Assembly (NCBI RefSeq): GCF_046127645.1
Contig: NZ_CP175919.1
Reading direction: 5' to 3' (one strand)
Origin: Clostridium_F caseinilyticum
GTDB lineage: Bacteria > Bacillota > Clostridia > Clostridiales > Clostridiaceae
DNA length: 64,000 nucleotides
Shown: one piece after another, positions 8,259-17,088 of the stretch
How the letters are laid out: each line of letters opens with the position of its first letter
Numbering within the stretch: the first letter of the stretch is position 1
The notes under the pieces: generated by a model
The model's database searches: none
What the model was told of the DNA's origin: nothing
Seen by the model: the letters and a program-made list of their open reading frames with translations, nothing else
Program-made: the position numbers and the translations under genes

Positions 8259-8600
8259 GCTCCTATATTTAATTAAAAGGAGTAAAGGAGAGTTAGGATA
8301 ATAAGGTTAGTGCAAACTAAATACAAGGGATCTTTGCAATAGAAGGAAAATCTTCTAATAATATATTATGAATATAAATACATTATTGATATATTTAATT
8401 TGAAAAACCTTGAAAAAGTATGGAATAGCTTATAATTTTTAAGAAGAAAGACTAATATAACTTACAAAATTAATAATATAAAAATATAGTGAAAAAATAG
8501 AATATATTAGACTTTACTATAATTCAATATTATTGTAAAATGATGCAAATAATAAAAATTGAACACATAAATTATTTGAAATTTTGAAGGGAGTCTGATT

Positions 8601-8909
8601 ATGTGTAAGATGATAACCCAAGGCAGTGAAGAAATCTGTATTGGGGAAAATTCTATAGCTATAAATGGAGCTATAAATATACCAAAGGGTGAAGACAGAG
8701 AAAAATTTTTTAAAGAGTTTACGAAGTGGCTAAAAAATAATAATTGTTCATTTTTTGGCATGACAAATTACGTAGAAACAGAAAAGGAAGCAAAAGAAAA
8801 AACAAAGGAAATATTATTTGATTATGCTAGTGAAGAATTAGAAAAGAATTTAGAAAACTTTGAAGATGAAGAAAAGATAATACAATTATCTAAATTTAAA
8901 GCTTTATAA
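8601..8909 (+). CDS. Hypothetical 102-residue acidic protein
   Basis: Starts with ATG after GAAGGGAGTCTGATT. The protein is soluble, with an N-terminal part containing two Cys (MCKMITQGSEEICIGENSIA) and NIPKGEDREKFFKEFTKWLK. A strongly charged helical C-terminus (Glu/Lys-rich, about residues 58-95) follows and may form a coiled coil. No family is recognised. It is monocistronic; the next hairpin downstream is at 9053. Coding potential is supported by the ribosome binding site and amino-acid composition. Function unknown. Confidence 0.6.
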   Translation: MCKMITQGSEEICIGENSIAINGAINIPKGEDREKFFKEFTKWLKNNNCSFFGMTNYVETEKEAKEKTKEILFDYASEELEKNLENFEDEEKIIQLSKFKAL

Positions 8910-9052
8910 AAATTGAGGTTCTTGACATTTATAAAATATTTAGATAATCTTTATATTATAATTTTAGAATAGATTTAATTAATAAAAAAGAAAAAATATA
9001 ATTAGTATATATTTTGATTATAAATAGAACTTTTATCTTCCTACATATAGTT

Positions 9053-9089
9053 AAACATTTCATAAAAATATTTTATGAAATGTTTTTTT
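9053..9089 (+). terminator. Rho-independent terminator
   Basis: A 15-bp perfect stem (9053-9067 with 9071-9085), 3-nt loop, T-run after. It ends the 8601 transcript about 145 bp past the stop; the 300 bases around it hold nothing else I can see. Confidence 0.75.
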
Positions 9090-9295
9090 CATATAGATTA
9101 TATAAAAAAGAAATGTGATTTTAAATAAAGTTTATTTAAAGATACATTATTTTGATATGTATATTATTAGTAAAATATATAATAAGTTCTTAATAGTTCC
9201 TTAAATACAATAAAAATATATTAATATATTATGAATACAATGGTAAAATTTTTTATATGGTAAATATCAATACTGAAATTTAATGGGGGTATAAA

Positions 9296-10042
9296 ATGAA
9301 TATTAAAAAACTTTTTTCTATACTTATGTTATTAATTATAGTTTTTGCTACAGCATGCACTAATAAAATTAAAGTAACTAATGTAAGAAATACAAATGAA
9401 AAACCTAAAGAGGAAACAAAAATTATAGATTCTAATGGGGTAGAAAAAGCAAAAGTTAATTTAGAATTTGGAGTAGGAAAATTAAATATAGGTGGCAATG
9501 AAGAAAAGCTTATGAAAGGGAATTTTGTATACAGTAAAAAGGAGTGGAAACCTGAAATAAAATATGAAGTTAAAGATAAAGAAGGGAAAATTGCAATTTC
9601 TCAATCCTCATTAAATGGAGGAAACACGTCTTTAAATAAAAAGGAATATAATGAATGGGATATAAATTTAAATGAAAAAATACCTATGGAAATAAATTTA
9701 AATCTAGGAGTAGGAGATTTTAAAGCAGATTTGAATAAGATAAACTTAAAAGAATTGAAGGTTGAAATGGGAGTAGGAAAAGTAAATTTAGATATATCAG
9801 GGGATTATAAAAACAATGTTAAAGTAGATATACAAGGTGGGGTTGGTGAAGCTACTGTATATTTACCTAAATCTATAGGTGTTAAGATAAAGGCGGAAAA
9901 AGGAGTAGGAGGAGTTAAGGCTAATGGATTTATAATGGAGGATGGAAATATATATAAGAATTCCCAATATGGAAAAAGTAAAAATAGTATGGATGTTAAT
10001 ATTGAAGCTGGAGTGGGTGCTATTAATATAGAACAAAGATAA
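9296..10042 (+). CDS. Lipoprotein with toast-rack (DUF2154/LiaF-like) repeat domain
   Basis: A 248-residue exported protein. The signal peptide MNIKKLFSILMLLIIVFATAC ends in a lipobox (ATAC, Cys21), so it should be lipid-anchored on the outer face of the membrane. The mature part is all-beta with a recurring glycine motif: LEFGVGKLNIGG, LNLGVGDFKADL, VEMGVGKVNLDI, IQGGVGEATVYL, EKGVGGVKANG and EAGVGAINIEQ. That pattern is typical of the 'toast rack' N-terminal domain linked to envelope-stress LiaF-type proteins. The start follows GGGGGT. No partner kinase is adjacent. Confidence 0.75.
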   Translation: MNIKKLFSILMLLIIVFATACTNKIKVTNVRNTNEKPKEETKIIDSNGVEKAKVNLEFGVGKLNIGGNEEKLMKGNFVYSKKEWKPEIKYEVKDKEGKIAISQSSLNGGNTSLNKKEYNEWDINLNEKIPMEINLNLGVGDFKADLNKINLKELKVEMGVGKVNLDISGDYKNNVKVDIQGGVGEATVYLPKSIGVKIKAEKGVGGVKANGFIMEDGNIYKNSQYGKSKNSMDVNIEAGVGAINIEQR

Positions 10043-10129
10043 AAAATTATTTAAGTTAAATAAATCATATATTGATTATTAAGAAAAAGAAATATAAATT
10101 AATAATTATCAAATTTTATAAGCAATAGT

Positions 10130-10170
10130 AAAATCACTTTATTTTATTAACAGGAATAAGTGATTTTATT
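10130..10170 (+). terminator. Rho-independent terminator
   Basis: Stem AAAATCACTT...AAGTGATTTT with a T-rich tail. It lies 90 bp after the lipoprotein gene. Confidence 0.65.
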
Positions 10171-10291
10171 ATTATAATATATAAAGAGAATTAATCTTAA
10201 ATATAAATTATTTTACATTTAAGATATAAAATAACTGTGAATAAAATTATATATATAACTAAACCTATGTACAGAAGAAAAATATTATGAT

Positions 10292-10315
10292 AATATATAT
10301 ATATATATATATATA
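10292..10315. repeat. AT dinucleotide tract
   Basis: About eleven to twelve uninterrupted AT repeats sit 50 bp before the glutaredoxin gene, in its promoter region. The tract length may vary by slippage. Confidence 0.7.
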
Positions 10316-10364
10316 AGAATAATTAAAATTATATAATAATTATTATTGAATAGGATGTGATTAT

Positions 10365-10592
10365 ATGATTAAAGTATATACAACTGAAGGTTGCCCATGG
10401 TGCACAAAAGCAAAGACATATTTAAAAACAAAAGGAATAGATTTTCAAGAATTAAATATTGAAAAGGATGATAAAGCAAGAGATGAAATGGTTCAGAAAT
10501 CAAACCAAAGAGGGGTGCCTGTGTTAGATATAAATGGATCAATTATAATAGGTTTTAATAAACCAGCTATAGATAAAGCTATAAATCTATAA
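10365..10592 (+). CDS. Glutaredoxin-like / NrdH-redoxin family protein
   Basis: A 75-residue thioredoxin-fold disulfide carrier. The N-terminal active site is CPWC (residues 10-13, after YTTEG). The cis-proline is in RGVPVLDING, followed by the GF motif of the binding groove. Length and motif fit the NrdH/glutaredoxin group that is reduced by thioredoxin reductase rather than glutathione, reasonable since Clostridium lacks glutathione. The start ATG follows GGATGTGATTAT, a weak site. It converges with the gapN/flavoprotein pair; the flavoprotein at 12130 is a possible electron donor (inference). Confidence 0.82.
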   Translation: MIKVYTTEGCPWCTKAKTYLKTKGIDFQELNIEKDDKARDEMVQKSNQRGVPVLDINGSIIIGFNKPAIDKAINL

Positions 10593-10593
10593 A

Positions 10594-10624
10594 AATAAGG
10601 AAGTTGCATTGCAACTTCCTTATT
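10594..10624. terminator. Bidirectional terminator between the glutaredoxin gene and gapN
   Basis: A 15-bp perfect stem (10594-10608 with 10610-10624), A and T runs on both sides. Confidence 0.85.
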
Positions 10625-10630
10625 TTATGA

Positions 10631-12088
10631 TTAATTTATATTTAAAACTATAGCTTTTGGTCTAGACATAGCTTCTATAGAATATTTTATACCTTGAGTT
10701 CCAAGGCCAGAGGCTTTAATACCTGAAAATGGAAAATGATCTGGCCCTCTTTCTGGCTTATTATTAATTTGAACTGTGCCTACTTCTAATTTTTCTGCTA
10801 CATAAAAAGCTTTATTTATTTCTTTTGTAAATATAGAAGCTTGAAGTCCATATTCAGATTCATTGGCTATTTTTATAGCATCATCTATATCCTTAACTCT
10901 TATTATTGGAAGTATTGGAGCAAAGGGTTCTTCCCAAGCTAATCTCATATTTAATGTAACATTATCAAATAATGTAGGGTAAATTAAGTTATCTTCTCTT
11001 TTCCCTCCTACTAATAATGTGGCTCCTTTGTCTTTAGCTTCATTTATTAAAACTTCAGCATAATCTGCAGCTTTATCATTTATTAATGGAACAATATCCA
11101 CTTGATCCTTTAATGGATTCCCTAGTGTTAAAGATTCTACTTTTTCTTTAACTTTTTTAACTAGTGTGTCTGCTATTTTATCTAAAACTAGTATCCTTTT
11201 TACAGCAGTACATCTTTGACCAGAATAAGAATAAGCACCAGATACTATATTTTTAGTTGCTAAATCTAGATCAGCATCTTCTAAAACTATAGCAGCATCT
11301 TTACCCCCCAATTCCATTAGCATGGGTTTCATAACAGAAATATGGGATATCTTTTTTCCTACCTCTGTGCTTCCAGTAAAGTTTATAAAATCAATCATAG
11401 GATGAGAAACTATATAATCGCCTATTTCACTGCCCTTACCTGTAACTGTATTTAAGACACCAGAAGGTAGACCTGCCTCTTCAAAAACTTTCACTAAATG
11501 AAGAGCACTAATACTACCTTGGGTAGCAGGCTTTAAAACTACACTATTTCCAGCTATTAAAGCAGGAGCTATTTTGGAGCCAGACAAATTAACTGGATAA
11601 TTAAATGGAGAAATAGCTAAAACTACACCTAAAGGAACTCTATTTACTATTGATATTTTTCCTTTAGAAGTTCCAGGAAAGGAATCACCGGATAGAGTTT
11701 CTCCTACCATGTTTTTTGCAGTGTCAGCAGAAAATCTTATATAATCTGCAGTTCTATGGACTTCTGAAATAGAACTTTTTTTATCTTTAGCAATTTCCCT
11801 GATCATTATATTAGCAATTTCTTCAGCTTTTTCATCTAATATATCAGCAGCTTTTAATAGAATAGATGCTCTTTCATTTATAGGAACGTTATTCCATTTT
11901 GATTGAGATTCTTTTGCGCTTTTTATAGCTAAGTCAACTTCTTCTTTATCCATAGAAGGAATTTTTCCTACTAAAGAACCATCTATAGGGGAATTTATTT
12001 CTATAAATTTATTTGTTTTGCTAATTACCCATTGGCCTTTTATAAAATTTTTATATAAATTGTCTTCTGTATATAAATTTTTAAACAT
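10631..12088 (-). CDS. gapN: NADP-dependent non-phosphorylating glyceraldehyde-3-phosphate dehydrogenase
   Basis: A 485-residue aldehyde dehydrogenase (ALDH) superfamily enzyme oxidising glyceraldehyde-3-phosphate directly to 3-phosphoglycerate with NADP+, yielding NADPH without ATP. Catalytic residues visible: Glu259 in MELGGKDA and the nucleophile Cys293 in SGQRCTAVKR. The Asn in PFNYPVNLSG and the C-terminal INNKPERGPDHFPFSGIK are characteristic of GapN rather than generic ALDH. The start follows AGAGGTG. It lies 41 bp downstream of the thioredoxin-reductase-like gene on the same strand, so the two are probably co-transcribed. GapN is a main NADPH source in clostridia. Confidence 0.85.
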   Translation of the reverse strand: MFKNLYTEDNLYKNFIKGQWVISKTNKFIEINSPIDGSLVGKIPSMDKEEVDLAIKSAKESQSKWNNVPINERASILLKAADILDEKAEEIANIMIREIAKDKKSSISEVHRTADYIRFSADTAKNMVGETLSGDSFPGTSKGKISIVNRVPLGVVLAISPFNYPVNLSGSKIAPALIAGNSVVLKPATQGSISALHLVKVFEEAGLPSGVLNTVTGKGSEIGDYIVSHPMIDFINFTGSTEVGKKISHISVMKPMLMELGGKDAAIVLEDADLDLATKNIVSGAYSYSGQRCTAVKRILVLDKIADTLVKKVKEKVESLTLGNPLKDQVDIVPLINDKAADYAEVLINEAKDKGATLLVGGKREDNLIYPTLFDNVTLNMRLAWEEPFAPILPIIRVKDIDDAIKIANESEYGLQASIFTKEINKAFYVAEKLEVGTVQINNKPERGPDHFPFSGIKASGLGTQGIKYSIEAMSRPKAIVLNIN

Positions 12089-12129
12089 ATAAACACCTCT
12101 AATTTTTCTTTTGTAATATGGAACAAATA

Positions 12130-13071
12130 TTATTTTTCTCTTCTTTTTTCAATAATATATTTTTCAGCAGCTAGTGAAGCTATAGTTCCGTCAGCAACAG
12201 CAGTGGTTATTTGACGGAACTGTTTCTCCCTAACATCGCCAGCAGCATAAACACCTTTTATATTAGTTTCCATATTTTCATTAGTTTTAATATATCCTTT
12301 AGGAGTTAAAGATATATATTCTTTAAATAATTTAGTTTTAGGTTCTGAACCTATAAATCCAAAGATACCATCTAAATTTAGTTCTTTTTCCTCATTTGTT
12401 TTAACATTTTTAATTAAAGCTTTTTCTATGAAATTTGAACCATAAACATCTATCAAATCCCAATTATATAGTATTTCTATTTTAGGATTATTTTGAACTT
12501 CTTCTAGTGTAGCTTTTTCACCTTTAAAATAATCATATCTTCGTATCATATACACTTTTGAAGCAAATTTACTTAAGAATAAAGCTTCTTCTAAGGCTGC
12601 GTTTCCACCACCAATAACTCCTACGGTTTTTCCTTCATACATGGCACCATCACAAATAGCACAGTAGTGGATGCCTTTTCCAGAGAATTTACTTTCACTA
12701 GGAATAGGAAGTTTTTTAGCTGTAGCGCCAGTAGATATGATTAAAGTTGTTGGTTTGTATATATATTCTGAAGTTTCAACTATTTTTTCATCATTACTTA
12801 ATTGAATTTTTTCTACCATATCAAACTCATCTATAATGGCACCAAGATCTGTAGCTTGTTCTTGCATTAAATCTGATAGATGATTACCTTCAATTTTTTT
12901 AAAACCAGGATAATTTTCTATAGTATAACTACTCCTAACTTGACCACCAATTATTCCATCTTCAATTAAAATCATATTAAGTTTAGCTCTAGAAGCATAT
13001 ATAGCAGAAGATAATCCTGCAGGACCTGCACCAATAATCATTAAATCTAAATTTTTATTTTTTTTATTCAT
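12130..13071 (-). CDS. Thioredoxin-reductase-like flavoprotein with altered pyridine-nucleotide site
   Basis: A 313-residue FAD protein: GAGPAG (14-19) for FAD, redox pair CAIC (137-140), and GGGNAALEEA (154-163) for the dinucleotide fold. The 2'-phosphate-recognition stretch that should read HRRxxxR is IRRYDYFKGEK (176-186), missing the His and the last Arg. The grd-linked paralogue at 17089 keeps HRRDALR. It may therefore use NADH, ferredoxin or another donor, as reported for ferredoxin-linked flavin thioredoxin reductases in clostridia. The start follows AGAGGTGAT. Likely operon with gapN. Confidence 0.8.
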   Translation of the reverse strand: MNKKNKNLDLMIIGAGPAGLSSAIYASRAKLNMILIEDGIIGGQVRSSYTIENYPGFKKIEGNHLSDLMQEQATDLGAIIDEFDMVEKIQLSNDEKIVETSEYIYKPTTLIISTGATAKKLPIPSESKFSGKGIHYCAICDGAMYEGKTVGVIGGGNAALEEALFLSKFASKVYMIRRYDYFKGEKATLEEVQNNPKIEILYNWDLIDVYGSNFIEKALIKNVKTNEEKELNLDGIFGFIGSEPKTKLFKEYISLTPKGYIKTNENMETNIKGVYAAGDVREKQFRQITTAVADGTIASLAAEKYIIEKRREK

Positions 13072-13532
13072 ATAAAATCACCTCTTGTTACCCTTATAGG
13101 GTATATATTAATTATACTACTTTTTTGAAGTTTCACAATATAATTAATAAAAATTATTAATAAAAAAATATTATTATTTAAATAAATATAGTAATAATAA
13201 TAGAATAACCATTTAGAATAAATAAAATTATTATAAAATATAATTAATTATTAGAATTTTTGATAGAAATAAAATATAGGATAAATATAGCAATAAAAAG
13301 CATAAATATATATAAGGTATCATAGTTTTTATTATATAAAAATTTATTATCAATAAAATTAATAAAATTTCATAAATATGATATAATAATAGAAAATTAT
13401 TATATAGTGATAAGGAAAACTATAAGTAATATTTATAGGTACTATTTGGAAACAAAATTCATTATTTTCTGAAAAGTATGTAAAATTTTATTGAAATAAG
13501 ATATAATATAGTTAAATATTTAATAAAGTTTG
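13072..13532. other. AT-rich region with leader promoter
   Basis: Divergent spacer between the flavoprotein gene and the glycine riboswitch. A TATAAT at 13502-13507 is a plausible -10 for the grd leader RNA; the matching -35 is weak. Nothing else seen. Confidence 0.45.
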
Positions 13533-13535
13533 GAT

Positions 13536-13750
13536 GATGTTTTCGGGAGATTAAGTTTTATACTTAGCTATGTAGTTTCTGTAATAAATATCTAATCTAC
13601 ATAGTATCCTTAGAGGATAGCCGAAGGAACTAAGTGTTATTACCATAAATAACATGAATATCTCAGGCAAATGGACCGAAAATTGACAAAACTCTGGAAA
13701 GCATTATGCACCGAAGGAGCAAAACTCTCAGGTTAAGATACAGAGATAAA
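13536..13750 (+). promoter_or_regulatory. Tandem glycine riboswitch
   Basis: Aptamer 1: P1 TTTTCGG (13540-13546) pairs with CCGAAAA (13676-13682), with core CCGAAGGAA and CTCAGGCAAATGGACCG. Aptamer 2: P1 CTCTG (13692-13696) pairs with CAGAG (13741-13745), with core GCACCGAAGGAGCAAAACTCTCAGG. These are the conserved glycine-aptamer sequences. CAGAG at 13741-13745 is also the base of the terminator stem, so glycine binding should stabilise P1 and prevent termination (ON switch). It controls the grd operon that consumes glycine. Aptamer 1 carries an extra hairpin CTATGTAG/CTACATAG. Confidence 0.93.
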
Positions 13751-13778
13751 AGTTATGGACTTTTATCTCTGTTTTTTT
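13741..13778 (+). terminator. Riboswitch expression-platform terminator
   Basis: A 13-bp perfect stem (13741-13753 with 13759-13771) followed by seven Ts. Its 5' base competes with the aptamer-2 P1 helix. Confidence 0.93.
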
Positions 13779-13845
13779 GTGTAAATAAAAATTCTATAAT
13801 TTATTATAGAATTTATAAAAAATAATGGACAGGGTGGTGGGTCGA

Positions 13846-14223
13846 ATGAATAATGAGGTTATTATGGTAACTAATAACAAGTTGGTTGGTGAAAAATTTA
13901 ACGAAAAATGTCAGGTGCAATTTATACTAGGTGATGTAAATGAAGTTTTTAAAACAGTAAGAGATTATATACACAAAGGGCATGAACTTTTAACTCATCC
14001 ATTAATGAGTAGTGTAAAGCCTAATGAAACACCCTATAGAACTGTAGCTATTTCAAAATATTATAAAAATCAGGTGAATATGGAATCTTTAAATTATATA
14101 GAAGAGTCCATATATTCTTTAGAAAAATTTCAAAAATCCTGTGGTATTCCTGCATGGAATGATAATATTTTAAAGGATTTTAGATTGATTGATTATGATC
14201 TTATATATAATGCACTACATTAA
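13846..14223 (+). CDS. grdX: GrdX protein, first gene of the glycine reductase operon
   Basis: GrdX accompanies glycine, sarcosine and betaine reductase operons; its biochemical function is not established. The protein has about 125 residues, with the recognisable HKGHELLTHPLMSSVKPNETPY segment split by charged helices. An in-frame ATG lies at 13825, but the ATG at 13846 follows a GGTGGTGGGTCGA ribosome binding site and is preferred. It is the first gene after the glycine riboswitch terminator and precedes grdE by 90 bp, the usual position of grdX. Confidence 0.9.
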   Translation: MNNEVIMVTNNKLVGEKFNEKCQVQFILGDVNEVFKTVRDYIHKGHELLTHPLMSSVKPNETPYRTVAISKYYKNQVNMESLNYIEESIYSLEKFQKSCGIPAWNDNILKDFRLIDYDLIYNALH

Positions 14224-14313
14224 TTTTATATAAGATTTATATAAAAATTGCTAGAATCATTTAGCAGTATAATAAAGATAAAGCATTAAAAATTTAATTT
14301 GGGGGTTGATATT

Positions 14314-15600
14314 ATGCGTTTAGAGATTGGGAAAATATTTATAACTGATATGCAGTTTTCCAATGAAACAAAAGTTAAAGATGGAGTCTTGTATATTTCT
14401 AAAGAAGAAGTTCTAGAAGTAATTGGTACTGATGAGAGAATTAAAAATATTGATTTAGAAATAGCCAAGCCAGGGGATAAAACTAGAATTATTCCAGTAA
14501 AAGATGTAATAGAGCCAAGAGTTAAAGTAGAAGGAAATGGTGGTATTTTCCCAGGCTTTATAAGTAAAGTTGATACTGTTGGTTCAGGCAAAACTAATGT
14601 ATTAAAAGGAGCAGCAGTAGTAACCACAGGTAAAATAGTGGGATTCCAAGAAGGTATCATTGACATGAGTGGAGAGGGAGCTAAATATACACCTTTTTCA
14701 AAAACTAATAATTTAGTAGTAGTATGTGAACCTAAAGAAGGCGTAAATCAATATGAGCATGAGGAAATTGTAAGAACTTTAGGATTTAAGGCTGCTACTT
14801 ATTTAGGAAGTTTTGCAAAAGATATTACACCGGATGAAACTAAAGTTTATGAAACATTACCTTTATTAGAACAAGTGAATAAATACCCAGATCTTCCAAA
14901 GGTAGTATATGTATATATGCTTCAAAGTCAAGGGCTTTTACATGATACTTATGTATATGGAGTAGATGCTAAAAAAATAATACCGACATTTATATATCCA
15001 ACAGAAGTATTTGATGGTGCCATAGTTAGTGGAAACTGTGTTTCAGCTTGTGATAAAAATCCAAGTTATGTACACATGAATCACCCAATTATTGAAGATT
15101 TATATGAAAAACATGGTGTGGAGTATAATTTTTTAGGTTGTGTTATAACTAATGAAAACGTTTATTTAGCAGACAAGGTTAGATCTTCAAGTTATACTGC
15201 AAAATTAGTAGAATTTTTGGGCGCAGATGCAGTAATAATTTCAGAAGAAGGTTTTGGAAATCCAGATGCAGACCTCGTTATGAATTGTAATAAGATAAGT
15301 GAAAAAGGTATAAAAACAGTATTAATAACAGATGAGTATGCAGGACAAAATGGAGCTTCACAATCCTTAGCAGATTCTACACCAAAGGGAGATGCAGTAG
15401 TTACAGGAGGAAATGCTAATGAGGTTGTAACACTACCACCAATGGAAAAGATTATTGGGCATGATGAGGTAGCAAATGTAATTGCAGGCGGACATGTCGG
15501 TTCTTTAAAAGAAGATGGTTCTATAAAGGCAGAGATTCAAGTTATTACAGGAGCTACCAGTGAAGTTGGTTTTAACTATTTAAGTGCTAAAGGCTATTAG
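14314..15600 (+). CDS. grdE: Glycine reductase component B, GrdE proprotein (pyruvoyl)
   Basis: Precursor of the two small subunits of substrate-binding protein B, which binds glycine through a pyruvoyl-derived carbonyl as a Schiff base. The 428-residue chain contains VSGNCVSACDKNPSY; autocleavage before Cys242 would turn that cysteine into the pyruvoyl group, the position described for the family. The start is ATG 14314 after GGGGGTTGATATT rather than the TTG five codons upstream. It is followed 32 bp later by grdB, the selenoprotein subunit of the same component. Acts in the cytosol. Confidence 0.95.
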   Translation: MRLEIGKIFITDMQFSNETKVKDGVLYISKEEVLEVIGTDERIKNIDLEIAKPGDKTRIIPVKDVIEPRVKVEGNGGIFPGFISKVDTVGSGKTNVLKGAAVVTTGKIVGFQEGIIDMSGEGAKYTPFSKTNNLVVVCEPKEGVNQYEHEEIVRTLGFKAATYLGSFAKDITPDETKVYETLPLLEQVNKYPDLPKVVYVYMLQSQGLLHDTYVYGVDAKKIIPTFIYPTEVFDGAIVSGNCVSACDKNPSYVHMNHPIIEDLYEKHGVEYNFLGCVITNENVYLADKVRSSSYTAKLVEFLGADAVIISEEGFGNPDADLVMNCNKISEKGIKTVLITDEYAGQNGASQSLADSTPKGDAVVTGGNANEVVTLPPMEKIIGHDEVANVIAGGHVGSLKEDGSIKAEIQVITGATSEVGFNYLSAKGY

Positions 15601-15632
15601 AATGTAGTTATATAATCAAGGGGGGAAAATAA

Positions 15633-16934
15633 ATGATTAAAGTAGTTCATTATATAAATCAGTTTTATGCAGGTATTGGAGGAGAAGACAAAGCGGATTA
15701 TAAACCAGAAGTAAGAGAGGAACCTGTAGGTCCAGGAACACAACTTAATTCTTTATTTAAAGGTGAAGCTGGGATAGTTGCTACAGTTATTTGTGGAGAT
15801 TCATATTTTAATGAAAATATAGATGAAGCTAAAAACACTATTTTAGAAATGGTTAAAAAATATGATGCAGATTTGTTTATAGCAGGTCCTGCTTTTAATG
15901 CTGGAAGGTATGGAGTGGCTTGTGGAACTATTGCAAAGGAAGTAGAGGAGAAATTAAATATAAAGGTTTTAACAGCTATGTATGAAGAAAATCCAGGAGT
16001 AGATTTATATAAAAAATCTTTATATATTCTTAAAACCAAAAAAAGTGCAGTAGGTATGAGAAAAGCATTACCTGTTATGGCAAAACTTGCATTAAAAATG
16101 GGAAAAGGGGAAGAGATAGGACTTCCTGAAGAAGAAGGATATATAGAGAGAGGCATAAGAAAAAATTACTTTAGTGATGAAAGGGGATCTAAAAGAGCAG
16201 TAAATCTTCTTGTAAAAAAATTAAAAGGCGAAGAATTTGTTACAGAGTTTAAAATGCCGGTTTTTGATAGGGTAGAACCTAATAAAGCTGTAGAGGATAT
16301 ATCAAAATGTAAAATTGCTATTGTAACTTCTGGTGGAATAGTACCAAAGGGAAATCCAGATCATATAGAATCCTCTAGTGCATCAAAATATGGTAAATAT
16401 GATATAGAAGGACTTATGGATTTAAATTCAGAAACTCATGAAACTGCGCATGGAGGATATGATCCTAACTATGCAAATGAAGATTCAGACAGAGTTATAC
16501 CTGTAGATGTATTAAGAAAAATGGAGAAGGAAGGAAAAATAGGATCTCTTCATAGATATTTCTATAGTACTGTTGGAAATGGTACAGCAGTAGCATCTTC
16601 TAAAAAGTTTGGAAATGAAATAGTAAATCAGTTAAAGGAAGATGGTGTTGATGCAGTTATATTAACTTCCACATGAGGAACTTGTACTCGTTGCGGTGCA
16701 ACACTAGTAAAAGAAATAGAACGTGGAGGACTTCCAGTTGTGCATATGTGTACAGTAGTTCCAATTTCTCTTACAGTTGGTGCTAATAGAATAGTTCCGA
16801 CTATAGCAATACCTCATCCACTTGGAAATCCAAATTTAGATAAAGAAAGAGAATTTGAATTAAGATATAAGCTTGTAGAGAAAGCATTAAAGGCGTTAGA
16901 AACAGAAATAGATGAACAGAAAGTTTTTGAATAG
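15633..16934 (+). CDS. grdB: Glycine reductase component B selenoprotein subunit (Sec at UGA)
   Basis: Selenocysteine subunit of protein B, which attacks the Schiff-bound glycine and passes a carboxymethyl-selenoether to GrdA. The reading frame is interrupted by TGA at 16674-16676, codon 348, in the context TST-U-GTCTRCG, the family's UxxC motif. Translation resumes through VPISLTVGANRIVPTIA to TAG at 16934, giving 433 residues with Sec. A hairpin suited to a bacterial SECIS begins 10 nt after the UGA. Naive annotation would split it at the UGA. The start follows AAGGGGGG. Needs SelA-D, not encoded in this window. Confidence 0.96.
16686..16708 (+). promoter_or_regulatory. Candidate SECIS hairpin of grdB
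   Basis: ACT-C-GTTGC-GGT-GCAAC-ACT-AGT folds into a 5-bp stem with a GGU loop plus an outer ACT/AGT helix, 10 nt after the Sec UGA. Position and loop suit SelB recognition. Confidence 0.6.
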
Positions 16935-17088
16935 AAGTTTCTAGAAGGTTTACTTTAATTGAAGAAATAATTTAAACAACAAATAAATTTATATAGTTTT
17001 AGAAAATTGAAATACTAACTTTAGTTAAATGATTGTATTAATAAAAATAAATATAAGACTTTAGTATTAAATTGCGGGGGGATAAGAT

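Noticed and set aside
10292..10315. AT dinucleotide tract as a phase-variation switch
   Set aside because: It lies outside any coding frame and such tracts are expected by chance in this base composition; recorded only as a repeat.
13825..13845. Earlier in-frame ATG for grdX
   Set aside because: It lacks a ribosome binding site, whereas ATG 13846 has GGTGGTGGG at the right distance.
16740..16934. Separate 64-residue gene after grdB
   Set aside because: It is the part of GrdB downstream of the Sec UGA codon, in the same frame.
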